Source: Campylorhamphus procurvoides
Taxonomy: Eukaryota; Chordata; Aves; Passeriformes; Dendrocolaptidae
Reading direction: 5' to 3'
Length of the DNA: 64,000 bases
Assembly (NCBI GenBank): GCA_013396655.1
Contig: WBMV01008586.1
Location: 372,001-436,000, forward strand
Shown: positions 51,685-64,000 of the stretch, in pieces
Position numbering within the stretch: position 1 is the stretch's first letter
Layout of the letters: every line of letters starts with the position of its first letter
Translations under genes and position numbers: made by a program
Notes under the pieces: generated by a model
The model's input: the letters and a program-made list of their open reading frames with translations, nothing else
Databases searched by the model: none
What the model was told of the DNA's origin: nothing

Positions 51685-52285
51685 TGTCTGCCATGGTTTT
51701 ACCCCACTTGGCAGCCAAACCTCACGGAACTGCTTGCTCGCTCTCCCACAAGCAAGACTGGGGAGAGAACTGGCATGGTAAAATCTATAAAATTCATGAT
51801 TGAGGTAAAAACAGTTTAACAGGGAAAAAAAGAAGTCATTCATACAAGTAAAGAAAAACAAGAAATTAATTCACTGCTTCCCAAGGGCAGGCAGGTGTTC
51901 AGCCATCTCCAGGAGAGCAGGGCCTCATCGCATGTAACTGTAACTAGGGAAGACAAATGCTATCCCTCCAAAAGTTCACCCTTCCTCTTTCTTCCGCTCC
52001 CTCATTATTTGTTAAGCATGATGTCATATGATATGGAATATCCCTTTGGTGAGTTGGAGTCACTTGTCTTGGCTGTGTCTCCTGCCAACTTTCCATGCAC
52101 TTCCAACACCCTTGCCAGCGTGGCAGTACAAAAAGCTGAAAAGGCCCTATCACTGTGTAAGCACTGCCCTGCAATAACAAAAACATCCGTATATTATCAC
52201 CCTTGTGTTCAGCACAAATCCAAAACACAGCCTCATACTATCCATTTTAAAGAAAATTAACTCTATCCCAGCTAAAATCAGCACA
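51685..52285 (-). mobile_element. ERVL-like solo LTR (minus strand)
   Basis: This is a long terminal repeat of an avian endogenous retrovirus of the ERVL type, read on the minus strand. It starts TGTGCTGATTTTAGCTGGG, followed by ATAGAGTTAATTTTC, the usual opening of this avian LTR group. The 3' part contains the CTGTTAAACTGTTTTTACC block and ends near GGGGTAAAACCATGGCAGACA. No gag, pol or env sequence is found on either side, so it is a solo LTR left by recombination. The flanks show no clear 5-base duplication. One boundary is uncertain between 51685 and 51689. The frames inside (for example 51944-52228 minus) are not genes. Confidence 0.88.
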
Positions 52286-55200
52286 GAGATTTTGCCATTC
52301 CCAAAACCTCTACTGCTTCTTGAGTTTGGTTGAAGCTGACTACAAGGTACAAAAGGTATTAGAAGGGAAGCAGCAGACAGAAAGACATAAAATTTTAGGA
52401 ATTCAGGCTATAAGTGGAAGGACACTCACAAGTAAAATGTATACACGCTACTAGTGACTGAGATTACAGTCAAGTAAAGTACTTTTAATCAACTAAGTGC
52501 TTGTGAAATTCATAGACTGGCCACCAAAACCCGCAGCACCAATTTCTATTTCACTTTTAAACAAAGTCTGTGCCATCGGTGCCAATAGATTGTTTTTATG
52601 ACAAGTCTACAGAGTAGATGGAGAACAAGTACCACAAAATGGTTGGCCAAAGTCTAATCATCCTAGTCCTTCTTGGGCAAGATGAAGCTGTTTCCAAATA
52701 TTTGGTTTTGGTTTTGGCCAGAGCTTTAGAAAGGAGTAGAAGGTGTCATCACTCAACAAACTCCTTGTTATTTTAATGCATAAGGCAGAGGAGTGACGCT
52801 ACTTTTGGTGCAAAAAGATTAATCTTCACTTTTCATAAATTAGTATGATTTTCATTTTGTTAGAAACAGCACTTTGTTCTGACCATGGTGATCTTTCTCA
52901 AGTATCTTTTAATACACTGCTCCTTCTTTGGTGTCAAAATCTTCTGCCTTAACTTTAAGGCTGTTCTTGGGCTTCCTGTTCTTTAGTCTTCCACGTGTCC
53001 AGTTCTCCTTCTGGTTTTGTCTTCTGTGTTTCCTAAATAGCTGCAGGCCTCTCGCAGTGACTCGAGGTGCAACATATAAACAAGCATTTACCTGGTTTTC
53101 AAACTATCTTTCTCTCACAGAACATGACTTCCTGCAGACCTAGTCCTGGTGTCATGTCTCCTAGGTTTAAAGATTTAGCCTGCAATATAATGGGGTAACA
53201 ACAGCAGTGTGTGTTTCCTCCGTTCTTCCCTTACTGAACAGTTAAAAAGTTACAATAACCAAGAAGTGATGTTTCACTTTGCTGCTCATGGCTTCTGTAG
53301 GCAGCATCTGCCCCGTTAAGCAGACAGAGTTATCACAGGAGACAGGGAATTAAGCATTCCAAATCAGGAACTTGGTATTATGTAACAATCTGAAAAATAG
53401 GCAAGTATGGTTTGAATGAAATACAACTGCTGGGCTACAGAACAGATAAGTAGCCAGGAAAGTAATTACAAATACGGATAGAAAGCAAAAAGAAAAAAAA
53501 AAGGAGACACTAGGGAAATGTCTTATAATATTTTCTGGTAATCAGTCAGTAGTTTTCTGTCCTTAACATGGGTCAAAAAAAATCCTACAGGTTAAATTCC
53601 ATTGGGCTTTATGTTATTTTTTAATAAAAAATAATTTAGACAAAGCCCCACAGGAAAAAAAGTCAACAATGCGGTTATCTTTCAATATATTCAGATGATA
53701 ATTGTTATTTGGAGCATAGTGATGCCAGATGGTATCACTTCAGCAGTTTATCTACTTTCCAGTAACAGGCTATATATGATACTGATCACAGAGAGTTTTT
53801 CTAACAGCCAGCAGAGAGTTTATCATAAACAGTTTTAGCTCTTTTAAAGTGTCATTTTCATTTGGTTTATTTAGCACCGCTGTTACTTTGACAAGAAAGA
53901 GAGGAGCAGTATTTTAAAAAAGTATTCACACAGAGGGAATGATTTCAAGTAAGTCTGTGCAGAAACCATTGACTGTGTTGCAAGAAAATCTAATGTGAAA
54001 ATACACATTTAATCAAGTGAATCTTATCTTTCTCCATGTTTTGACTTAACAAACCACAGAAAAGGCACAAGATTATTTCAAGGAGAAAATAATAAAATCT
54101 ATTTCAGTTTGTTACAAAAATAAATCATTTCAATGTATGATATTAATTTTCTTTTGAAATATTGTTTTGCTTGGTTTATTCCCCAAGGTAGCTTAACGGC
54201 AGAAAATACTTTTCATCCCAGCCAATCTACTTTGTTCAGAGATTTCTTAGTCTGGTAGCAAACCCTCATTATTAGTTGAGTAATTGGTTTGATTTGGAAA
54301 AAAAAGGGTCTGATAATTTGAAAAAAAATTTGTATCTGGCCATCTCACATGATCTTTGAATGTTAAGGTGGATCTCCATCAGTACTCTGGCTCTGCATGT
54401 TGGTTTGCGTCCTGCTCCAGGTAGAGTTTTGAAGTTTAGATCCCCATTTTATGGAAACACCAACTTTGGAGGATAGGGATAATATTCAAAGATATTCTCT
54501 CTCATTGACATTCTTTACTGGCTGAATTAGTTTCTTTATCTCACTTCTGCTACCTGTGAATTGCACTCAGAAGCACTGAAACCCAGGAAGACAGTCTATG
54601 TGGCAGGACAACAAATGGATGTTACAAATTCTGCACTCAGAAATGGACCCCAATAGGGCACGCCATTGCTTAGCATTGTTGCTCTAGGCTGTGTTGTTTA
54701 TGTGTGTGGCTATGTTGTGGTCAATGCACAAAACCCTAATGAAATTTGGAAAGCCAGTTCTTTCTTCTTGAGAGATAAGACTGTTACCTCGCCTTTCTGT
54801 TTCTGTCTCCATCTTCTTGTCTTTTGTATTCACCACTCAGAAAAGTCTGTAACCAAAAAAAAAAGGTTAAACACTATAAAAATGGTATATAACTTACCCT
54901 ATGGATAGATTTTCTTTCCCCTACCTACTTTATAGCAATGCCTGAGGCATATGACAACAGACCCTCTTCTTTTCTAGTGATTTATGGACAGCATTAGACC
55001 ACTAGCATATTTTTAGTTCCTCTCTTCACTCTGTGCTTGTGTCAACTTGTAAAGATTTATTTCTCTTTCATGCTTTTGCCCAATGGGAGTTGAAAAAGCT
55101 GGAGATTTAAGTCTTAGCACCAGAATGATGTGAACAATGTTCTCTGTCCTAACTTCTTCAATTTGTACTACATGTAAGAATAAGAGAAGGAAGGGAAGGG

Positions 55201-55506
55201 CAATTTATCCTAAAAGGCTAAATTCTAGTTGCTGTATTCATTCATGGTTATTTTTCTTTCCTGTATGCCTTTCATCTAGTTCCATCATTTTGGAAGAGCT
55301 AACAGAGGCTGAAGCATGCAAATCTAAGAGTGTTCTGACCTTGTACAACTGGGCTTTTACAGATTGTTTTAGTAGAGAGGCAGAGACACATTTTTGAATG
55401 TTTCTTCACCTCTTACCTGAAAACTCTGCATTATCTAAAGGAAATTGAAAGATACCCAAGTACAGACATCTTCACAAGGTTTCCATCTTGTCCTAATCTT
55501 GTTTTT
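52286..55506. other. Unique AT-rich non-coding DNA
   Basis: There is no supported gene, and frames are under 85 codons. Short poly-A runs occur near 53490-53499 and 54859-54868. No repeat family is recognised. Confidence 0.6.
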
Positions 55507-55775
55507 ATAGAATCATAGAATGGTTTGAGTTGGAAGACACCATTAAATATCATCCAGTCCAACATCTCTGCCATCTTCCACTAGATCAGGTTGCTCAGAT
55601 CCCTGCCCAACATGATCTTGAATGTTTCCCAGGAGAGGACATCTATCACCTCTCTGGGGAACCTGTCCCAGTGTTTTACCACTCTCATTGCAAAAATCTT
55701 CTATCAAATCTAAATTAATCCTCCTTCAGTTTAAAATTGTTACCCTTTGTCCTATCACAACAGACCCCGCTAAAA
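55507..55775 (-). mobile_element. CR1 LINE, 5'-truncated 3' end
   Basis: The plus strand opens ATAGAATCATAGAATGGTTT, the reverse complement of CR1 octamers, and continues GAGTTGGAAGACACCATTAA and ATCCAGTCCAACATCTCTGCC. It then passes through the CACCTCTCTGGGGAACCTG block and ends near ACCCTTTGTCCTATCACAACA. About 270 bases remain. The copy is moderately diverged and non-functional. Confidence 0.92.
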
Positions 55776-56960
55776 AGATTTTGCTTTTCAAAACTGCAGT
55801 TTCACTTTAGTTTAGCATTTTTGCTTCCTTCCTTGGCTGCTGACTCTGATTGAAGGGAGAGGAAGTACCATTAAGATATTTGTTTTGTATAAAAGGGAAT
55901 AAAAAAGTTCAGGATTTGGAATAATCTCTTAGTTTTCTTCAGTGAATTTTGTCTAAACAAATTCCCCCTTCCCAACTGTGTCTTGAAACAGACCCAGCTG
56001 AATAGCCAACAGTGATTATTTAGTATGAGTTGGATTTATCTCTGAGTATGGCTGGATCAAATTTCTTTCTCAGACATAATTGCTATCTAGGTGTGTTAGT
56101 GCAGTTTCTTCATCACTATATTCATGACTGGCAAGAAAACCAGGTAGCTGGCATTGAAAACTCTTCACATGATGTATTCTTCTTCCATTTTTGTGCTATT
56201 TCCTAGGAGGGCTGTGAATCTGATGTTGCTTTGTCAATGATTCTAGGTGCTCATGCATTAAAATCTCTAACAAACATTTTGAAGATGTCTAGAAGGATGA
56301 TAACACTGTATTTGTTATTGCTATGGCAGTGACTTCAAGCTCAGTTCCATATGTGCTGTGAGTAGCTCTGGGAATTAGATTAAATAATTATTGTATAGAA
56401 CTACTTACAGTCAGAATATTTTTGTTTTGGTTTCATTTTTGGGGGATTTTTTGTGCATCTTTGGCTACTTTATATGCTTCATTCTGAAGTTACAAGTAAA
56501 ATAGAAGTGGAAAGCCCAACTTAGTTCCTACACTGTAGGAAACATTCGCATGAGAGGGGAGAGGGGAAAACCACCATATGTTGTGAAAATTGCTGGGATG
56601 CAGGTAGTTTGTTAGAGGTGCCAAAAAATGCCAGTACCAGAAAAAGGGCATTACTGTTATGGTACAAAGTTTTGCAGGATCTCACTTATAATGCTCAACT
56701 ACTGCCCAGTGTTGCAATAAATTAATTTTGAATTAAGACGGTCAGAAGAGGAGCTTGATTAGGAGACAAAGATTGTAATTTGAAGATCTCAGAGGAGAGA
56801 AGGTGTAAAGAGGATATAATTACTCCAAAAATATAAATGAATGTGTACGTGGAAGTGCACAATAGAGAGGGAGAAAAGTTCTTTGGGATAATTAATAACA
56901 TTGAATAAAAAAAGCCTTAATACAAAAGTTAGGTTCTGGTATATCTTTGAAAGGCTATTC
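55776..56960. other. Unique AT-rich non-coding DNA
   Basis: No gene or named repeat is visible. A short T/G-rich tract lies at about 56421-56453. The right edge is the target-site duplication of the LTR at 56966. Confidence 0.6.
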
Positions 56961-57601
56961 TGGTCTGTCCTAGTTCAGCAGGTGGGACCAGTTATCACTG
57001 TGTGGGGTAATCAAATCTATGTATTCTACCCCCCTCTATTCATTTCCCAAGAACAATGGACCATTTGCAGCAGCTGCCTAGGGAGTCGTTAGCACCTTCA
57101 CATCCGGCCTGAGCGGGTGTGGCTGCTAATGGGCCATCAACGGTTCAACAATACCCCATGACTCACAGAGTTAATCACCCATTGTGTGAGTCCCCGCCCT
57201 GGGGGCAGGACTAGGTGCTCCCTAAGGGTACATAAGCAAGGGTAAGAAGACCTCAGGGATGGCTTGCTGGATCCAGAGGAGCAGCAGTACCTTGACAGGA
57301 GGAAGCCATCATTCCTGACCAGCCCACAGCCATCATCTGCACCAACAGGTTTTTTCACTTCCTTTTGCTTTGGACTTGGAGGAACCACGTGGGTTTCAGT
57401 ACAAGGGCTAACAAACCGCTTTGGGCTTGTGTCCCAGGACACTGGGTTATACTGCTGGGTTTTGGTGAGTTGAAAGCAGTTTTCTCTTTGTGTCAGTGTA
57501 TTTATTGTAATATCTTCCATTAAATTGTAACTCTGACTTATAATCTCTCTTGTGGTGGGTCTGTTTCTCCTGTTGCATTACCTTTAAACCAGCACATGGT
57601 C
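56961..57601 (+). mobile_element. ERVL-type solo LTR with target-site duplication
   Basis: The LTR itself spans 56966-57596 (631 bases). It begins TGTCCTAGTTCAGCAGG and ends TTTAAACCAGCACA, so it has TGT...ACA ends. It is bracketed by a perfect 5-base direct repeat TGGTC at 56961-56965 and 57597-57601. A 5-base duplication is typical of ERVL (class III) integration. A TATA-like ACATAAG lies near 57230-57236 after a GC-rich stretch. A polyadenylation-like ATTAAA sits at 57519-57524 in the ATTAAATTGTAACTCTGACTT context common to this LTR group. No internal viral sequence adjoins it, so the provirus was reduced to one LTR by recombination. The frames on either strand (for example 57137-57520 minus) are incidental. 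Confidence 0.93.
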
Positions 57602-60600
57602 AAAAGGACAAACATCCTTAATCAGACAAGTGGGAAGCACAGTTGACAAGCTATGAAATCTCCCCTGGTGCTCCATTCTTATGCCTTTTGAAAGCTTTCT
57701 GTCTAAAAGGCAAACACTTCTGTTTGTTTGGTTTTACATAGTGGTGACCTACTAGGGCCAGCATAAGGAAATTGCTTGACACATGATATTTGAATTTTGT
57801 TTAATCAACATGTAGTCAAACTATGTTTCAATCAACATCAATAATACTGTCTTCATCGCATCAAAAGATGAACTAAAGTACAGCAAGGGAAAAGTTTATT
57901 TTTTGCATCTTGTTAGAAATCAGTGTTTGCCAACACAGATGCATTTTGAGTTCCTTACAAAAATTTTTACTTCTGTTGCTCCCCCAGGGCTGGATGATCA
58001 CAATCCCTGGAAATATTCACCCAGTGAATAAGTGGTGATTTCCAGAAAGGAATTTAATTTTCACTGGTACTGTCCTGCTGTTTTAGAACAGTGAACCAAG
58101 AGAGTATTCACCTAAATCAGTGGTAATAATAACAGCTTAGGCTTTATGAGCTCTGTCTTTCCCCCCCCTTCCTTTTAATTAGGCAAACTAACATTGTTCC
58201 TTACCATTTTGAAGAGAAGGATGGTCAGTGGTTCTCTCCTTGCTTTTTTGTGGTTGTGCCTTGCATTGTGACAGATTTTACCTGTGTTTAAATGGGACTA
58301 GAATTTTTTGTTTTTCTTTTTCTCATTTAGGTACCTAGATCTCCGGGGAAGACTAGTACTTTTATGTACTACGCTAAAAAAAAAAATCCTCAGAGTTAAA
58401 TTGAAGCCCATGACAATATGAATTGTAATTCTGACTGAGATTTATTCCAGAACATTCCCATTATTAAAACAACTTAATTATATGCATAGATGATTTTATT
58501 CTTAAATCTTCTGTACAAAAGGAACAATTCTTAAAGTTTCTCTGCAGCTTAATGCATCAGTATACATAAATTTCAACTAAAACCAAATTTTATCTCAATA
58601 TTATTTTATTACCAGTTGATGGGTCCATAGGCTGAAGTGCCATTCACAGCACAGGGTTGCTTCATAATAGATTAATTTGCATAAGTACTAAATAATTTAC
58701 ATATATAAATTATATATCAAAATGCTCTCTAGAATCTATTCAATTCAATGATATTGTTGTTTTGTAGCCTTTAATATTATTGAGTCTTTAATATTTAAAT
58801 CTGGCACCTCTTCCAAAGCAAACCCACAGGAATTCTTTAAAATAATTTTAAGAACTGTACTGACTTTGGTATTAAGACAACAACTCAAACTTGATTTTGC
58901 CGCACTAAGAGAGGTGAAGATGACTCCATCAGTAGTTCAGGCTTATGAAAAAGCTTCATATGAAGATTATCTAAATATTTAAAAAAATTAACCATCTAGA
59001 CAACTGTAGTTGTTCAGAAAGGTAATTAGGTGGCAATGGAGATACTGCTTCAGTGATTCCAAGAACCTTCTCTGTTCAATGAGCAATGAAAGCATTACAC
59101 CCAGAAAAGGAAACAAGAAAAGAAAAACAGCCAGCCAGAAGAAGGGCCAGAATATTATTCCATGTAAATTTACAAAATTTATCAAATACCAGCAGAAAAT
59201 TAAGTACAGCTGAGTGAATTAGAGGAGATCTATAGTTTTTCTAGTGGCTTTTGGAGTTAAGATCAAGTGGGTCTCCGCAACATGCACTGTAGCTTTCATT
59301 TGTCAGCATAAACTGCTGAAGAAGAAATAATTGTTTTAGGTGATTAGACACACAGCATATTAATGATGCATTGAACTTAAAAAACAAATCCTGTTTTAAA
59401 ATCACTATTTAAAGTTGTTCTATATATATAGGCAGAGATATTCTAGCCTTCACAATTAATCTGTTAGAACACTTGGTCAGAGTTGTCGCACTGTCCTTAG
59501 CAAATTTGCTTATTAGTATGTACATAAGTCAAAACTAGACCAAAAGAGTTCCTTAACCATGCATTTTTTAAAAAGTGAAATTTAAAGGACTTTCAACCAC
59601 GGACTAATCTGAAAGTCCTACATCATGCCTGCCAGGCCTTGTGGATGCCTAAGACCACCATAGGACACACAAAATATTGTTGAGTTCCTGTGAGTGATTC
59701 CAGACTCAGATGTCCTCTTCAGGATGAGTACATAGCACTCTATACTTCATGCTCTATTAACTGGGCATGTTATGAGTTCCTAAATACAAGTATCTATTGC
59801 AATCAGGGATGTCTTAAAATGCATGAGACCTTGTCCATCAGATGTAACATGGATCTGCAGAAGATCTGCACCCTTTGGTAGTAGATGGAATATGGTATCT
59901 CATGCCATGTGGAAACTGAGTCCTGCATCCCACTCACTACTGTGAGTCCTGTCACACCTGTGCACACATATGTACATTTGTTTGTTGGATGTCTGCAACA
60001 TGGTGCTGAATCCCTTTCCCAAAGCTAGGGGGAATTAATTCCATTTCTAGCAAACTTGTAAATAAAATCTGTCATTTTACCTAGCTTTTGCTTTTACAGA
60101 CAGTAGTCTACCATGGGGTTAGAAAACTGAGCTACCTGTTTGCTTTATTTTTGACCTACTGAGCTGCATAATGTTTTATATTTTGCATAGCCCCCAGAAG
60201 AGTTAAAGCATTACAAAAAAAAAATCCCTTTGCTTAAAAAAAAAATCTTACAAAAATACTACTAAATTCAAATCTGATAGAAAAAGTTCTTTAAAACAGT
60301 AAAGAAGTGGGAAACAAATAAAGAGGAACTGAGTAATACACATTATTTGAGCTATCCTTGCAGTTCTTGGGAGGGATACAGTAGCTTGAACGTAAGTGTC
60401 TAGTGGTGTTTGATATACCCCAGGATACTTGGGACATCTGCATGGGGCTACACAGGTATGTCACAGGACTTACAAGAGATCTGTGTCTTCTCAGACAGGC
60501 AGCTGGAAACCAGGTGGGGTCACCTGAGATGTCTCCAGTGGCAACAGATGCCAATGTTTAAGTAATTGAATCCTTCTCTTTGTGTACAATAGAAGCTGGA

Positions 60601-63600
60601 CCACTGTATGTGTTGCCTTGTCATACAGAATATAGCTAGCATGAAAGCTTTCTCTCTGACAGGAATCACCATCAATTATTTCTTTTAAACCATGATTAAT
60701 AAATTATTAAGAAATAAACACCCATGTGTTAAAGAAGCTTAGGGTTGGGTTCTGAACTAATGTGAATTATTGCAGCTGCACTGACTTCAGTGAATGGACC
60801 CCTTTCTTTTAATCAGCTGCGGAGCCAACTCCTAATAGAGCTTATGCATGTCTTTTACATTTTGCATCCATTGACTTGGGATTTCCTGGAGTCAATAACA
60901 TGTGCTGCTTGGCAAAGTGTGTTGGGATGCAGTTGCTGTCATTTGGATGGCTTCAGATATCGCCGTTTCACTAGGTAGCATTGGTGTGACTTGTGGTTGC
61001 TCTTCTGAGTCACAAAGAACAAGATTAAACCAAAAAAATGCAAACCGCTCCTTAACTATGAGTGAGAGCACATGTTCTTCAGCCATTGTGTAACGTTTTC
61101 ATAGTAATGGGTTCAGATTCCAGAGGATCTGGTCTTTCAGGAGGATATAGTTAATGACTGCACTCCTTTTTCCTGTAAGTGACTCCTGGCATACATGGTG
61201 GCAAAGATGGATGGCCCCATCCAGGGATTATCTCACTGTATAACTTTCTCTTTGGAAATTAATTCCTCCAGCACTATACATGGTGTGTATCCATTCTGCC
61301 CATTTTTCAATGAAAGACTGAAAATAAAGGGTTAGAAATAAACACCTAGTACAAAAATATTGATTCTCTTATTTCTAACTGAAATGTGAGCAGAATGTTG
61401 GGACTAAAGGGAACTTTTCCCACCACTTGATTTTAGCTTTTTGTTAAAAAATCTGAAGTAGTCTTTGGCTTTATAATTCCCTGAAAACTCCCTAAACTTG
61501 GCCTAGGCTGCTTTCAAGATCAGAGAAGGGACAATCAGATGACCAGATGAAAAACCTAGACATGAAATTCAGTCTGAGAGGATATGTATCTGCCTGTTGG
61601 AGGCATCTGCCTATTTCTGCCACAGCTCTATAGAGCCTAGGAACGTACATCATAAAGAACAATTTGGGAATATTTTAGGTGCTAAATTTGGTTGCAGTGA
61701 ATTCCACTCTAGCTGTCTAAAACCTTTAAATATGTGCTTGATCTCTTGCAAGGAAGAGTTGTATGTGAGAGACTGGTTTTTTCAGTATAAATTGTCGGTA
61801 CCTTTTGAAAAAAAATTCTACACTTTGTATTAAGAACTATTTTGTTTCTTTTATCTGTTTATTGGTAGGCAAGATATTGGTGCTTTTATCCCATTTTTTC
61901 TTGCCCTCTTTATAAATATGGGTAGCATTTATTCAAGAGCTATATGCTTTTATTATTATAAATGGAAAAGGGAATGCATACACTGTAAATTTAGAACGTT
62001 ATTGTTACCTGTAGGAGAAAAAAATAATATTCATGTTTACTGAAATGACTGCCAGGCAATGGCAGCTGTCAGACCAAGCATGACAATAGAGCAGAGATAT
62101 CACATGGATTTGCCCCAAAGCCCATTCACATCAGCATTTAGAATTACAATTTTCTCCAGTATTTAGCTGTTTATAAACTATTTGAGACTGAATGGCAATT
62201 TCAGTTTTGACCTATTACAGAGTTACCAGCTCCTCTGCTCTCCACAAAGGGAGAACTGGCTTGGCATAATATTGAGTTACTTTTCTGAAGAGAGCATTTG
62301 TCTGAGTAATTGGTTCTTGTTAATGGGTGAAGGCTCAGACACGAGCTCCATGAAATTTATTTGTGAGTTACAACTCAAGGTGAGCTAAATGTCACTTGTC
62401 CATGTGGAGCGCATGGAACACTTGGGTCTGCTGCTGTCATCAGGTCTGTAACACATGCTGTAGTGACATTTGGTGGTGGAGGACTCACGCTCTGTTTCCA
62501 TCACATGGGTGACATGGAGCCTGCAACAGCACTTTGAGGTTTCTCAAAAGGTGTTACACTTCACATGATGATAAGATTTTCATCCAGCAAGGGAAAACAC
62601 TTGGCACGTTGGTCAGGTATAGCACAGTCTGCCAACCTGGAGAAGATACAAATGTGTCTACATACTCAGTCTAGACTTACACCATAACCTCTGGATATGC
62701 TACTTTTCCTGCCTGTGATCTACTACTCAAGGCTGGGGAACTTGTGAAAAAGAATTCCAGAAGAGATTTCACATGTGGAAGATGCTTTCCTCACTGCACA
62801 GCACACTCATAATTAAGACCACAATGTTGAAAAGGAAGCCTAGCAAGTATTTCCATTGCTGTGCAGGTGGGTAAATCTGAGCTTACTGCCACCACAGTAA
62901 TCAGTACAACTCAGTGAAACAGAGAAAGAAATTGTGCAAACTTTCCCCAGCTCAGAAATGAGGAAACAGCAACTTAACCATGACTCTTCACTGTATTTTA
63001 TGGTAGTTAAGCAGTGATAAGACTGCAGCTGAAGTACTCAGCTGAATACTCAGACATATTCAGAGGCCACGATTTTTTTTAAAAAATCATCCATTTTTTT
63101 GCCCCTGAGTTTCAGTAAAGAAAAACTGGTGGAATGAGAAATAGCTAATAGGAAATGAGTCTTGTCAATGCATTAGTAAAGCTGGACACTTTCAGTTTAA
63201 GAAAAATAGTGCCTTATCCTAGATACACCTCTAAGCATGCCAGTAAATTGTTGAGAGAACAAGCCCTATTATGAGTCTTCTTACCATGAAAAAAAGATGT
63301 TTGGACTTGATTCATCAAAAACTTTACTCAAGGTTTACAGAATAAATTAGTTATTTTTGTTGGCATTGCACTCCTGTGAAAAGTTGTGGTTGTGAGAGGG
63401 TGAAGCCAGATGGAAGTTCCCCTACAATACTCACCTGGTTCTAACAACTTATCTTTTCTTGTTTCACTTCCCACATTGAATTATTTACCACCAAAAAGGG
63501 ACATTATACTGTATTTGGATATGATTAGATTACGATTTACTTAGCCATGGCCTGATTCTACACTAAGCAAGATTTTCCTGGTTACATGATAAGCTATTCA

Positions 63601-64000
63601 GTGTGATTTCTTTGTCCTCCAACATGTCAGATATCCTTCATTTCGTAGCAAGGGATATATAAGAAAGGATAAGTTTACTCAATGGAAAGTGAAAACTAAA
63701 ACTGGATGTGAGATGTTTTTGCATGAATCAGAGCAATTATTTTTTTCCTTGCTTGCCTGTCTTTCTTCAAGACATACTCTAGATTTCTTTTTTTTTTCTA
63801 TTTAAGAAGTTCTGTTCCTAATTTGAAGAACAATGGCATATGTTTACATGAGTTTAGTCTGAGTAAGAGAAACAGCTTCTTCAAATTCAGCTGCAAACTG
63901 TGTTTAGATATCTATCCTTCATATCAACTGAAAATTGAAAAAGCATGAACTGAAAAGAGATTAAAAATACACCAGAGACTTCTTCAATGAAAAGCTGATA
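57602..64000. other. Unique AT-rich non-coding DNA
   Basis: There is no supported gene, and frames are under 90 codons. A C8 run lies at 58161-58168. An ATTTGCAT octamer-like motif lies near 58674-58682 in very AT-rich DNA (58380-59000) that might be conserved non-coding. The phrase ACTGACTTCAGTGAATGGACC near 60779 resembles an old dispersed repeat. No transposon is clearly recognisable to the end of the window. Confidence 0.6.

Noticed and set aside
51944..52228. 94-codon minus-strand frame as a gene
   Set aside because: It lies wholly inside the ERVL-like LTR, which is non-coding.
57137..57520. 127-codon minus-strand frame as a gene
   Set aside because: It lies wholly inside the solo LTR and is antisense to it.

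Overview
This window looks like an AT-rich, gene-poor stretch of a bird genome, either intergenic (gene-desert type) or inside a very large intron. The evidence for a bird is the repeat content. There are several CR1 LINE copies whose 3' ends carry the avian tandem ATTCTRTG-type octamers, and two ERVL-type solo LTRs of the kind common in birds. Alu, L1 and rodent SINE sequences are absent. The species and locus cannot be read from the sequence. The reading frames are short, overlapping and mostly repeat-derived or low-complexity. I found no protein-coding gene that I can name.

Layout. 1-6.5 kb: unique AT-rich DNA with a strong G-quadruplex-forming poly-G tract near 5.25 kb. 6.5-6.9 kb: a 5'-truncated CR1 on the minus strand. 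6.9-22.4 kb: unique DNA with a GC-richer patch at 17.2-17.7 kb. 22.4-23.35 kb: the most GC/CpG-rich segment, CpG-island-like and flanked by AT-rich DNA that could be conserved non-coding sequence. 27.9-28.2 kb: a compound TCTA/TA/TAGA microsatellite followed by a CR1 tail. 29.9-31 kb: a longer CR1 on the plus strand that keeps the reverse-transcriptase FADD motif but is deleted and interrupted by stops. 33.1-35.1 kb: a cluster of three CR1 pieces, two minus and head-to-tail, then an older plus-strand copy. One of them is internally deleted and shares its 5' segment with the 30 kb copy in inverted orientation. 38.6-47 kb: several T/G-rich or A/C-rich low-complexity tracts, a long TTTC array at 41.35 kb and a probable ancient MIR-like SINE at 45.2 kb. 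47.3-47.56 kb: a minus-strand open frame with coding-like codon pattern, the best but still unproven exon or pseudogene candidate. 49.8 kb: a very diverged CR1. 51.7-52.3 kb: a minus-strand ERVL-like solo LTR. 55.5 kb: a CR1 tail. 56.96-57.60 kb: a complete plus-strand solo LTR with a perfect 5-bp target-site duplication. 57.6-64 kb: unique AT-rich DNA.

No operon, CRISPR array or functional gene system is visible. Activity here is most plausibly regulatory (the CpG-rich segment, homeodomain/POU-like motif clusters, LTR promoters) or historical, as a record of retrotransposition. I found no convincing previously undescribed system. The observations most worth checking are the CpG-rich block, the open frame near 47.4 kb, the CR1 cluster with its chimeric or deleted copy, and the recurrent G/T-rich tracts.
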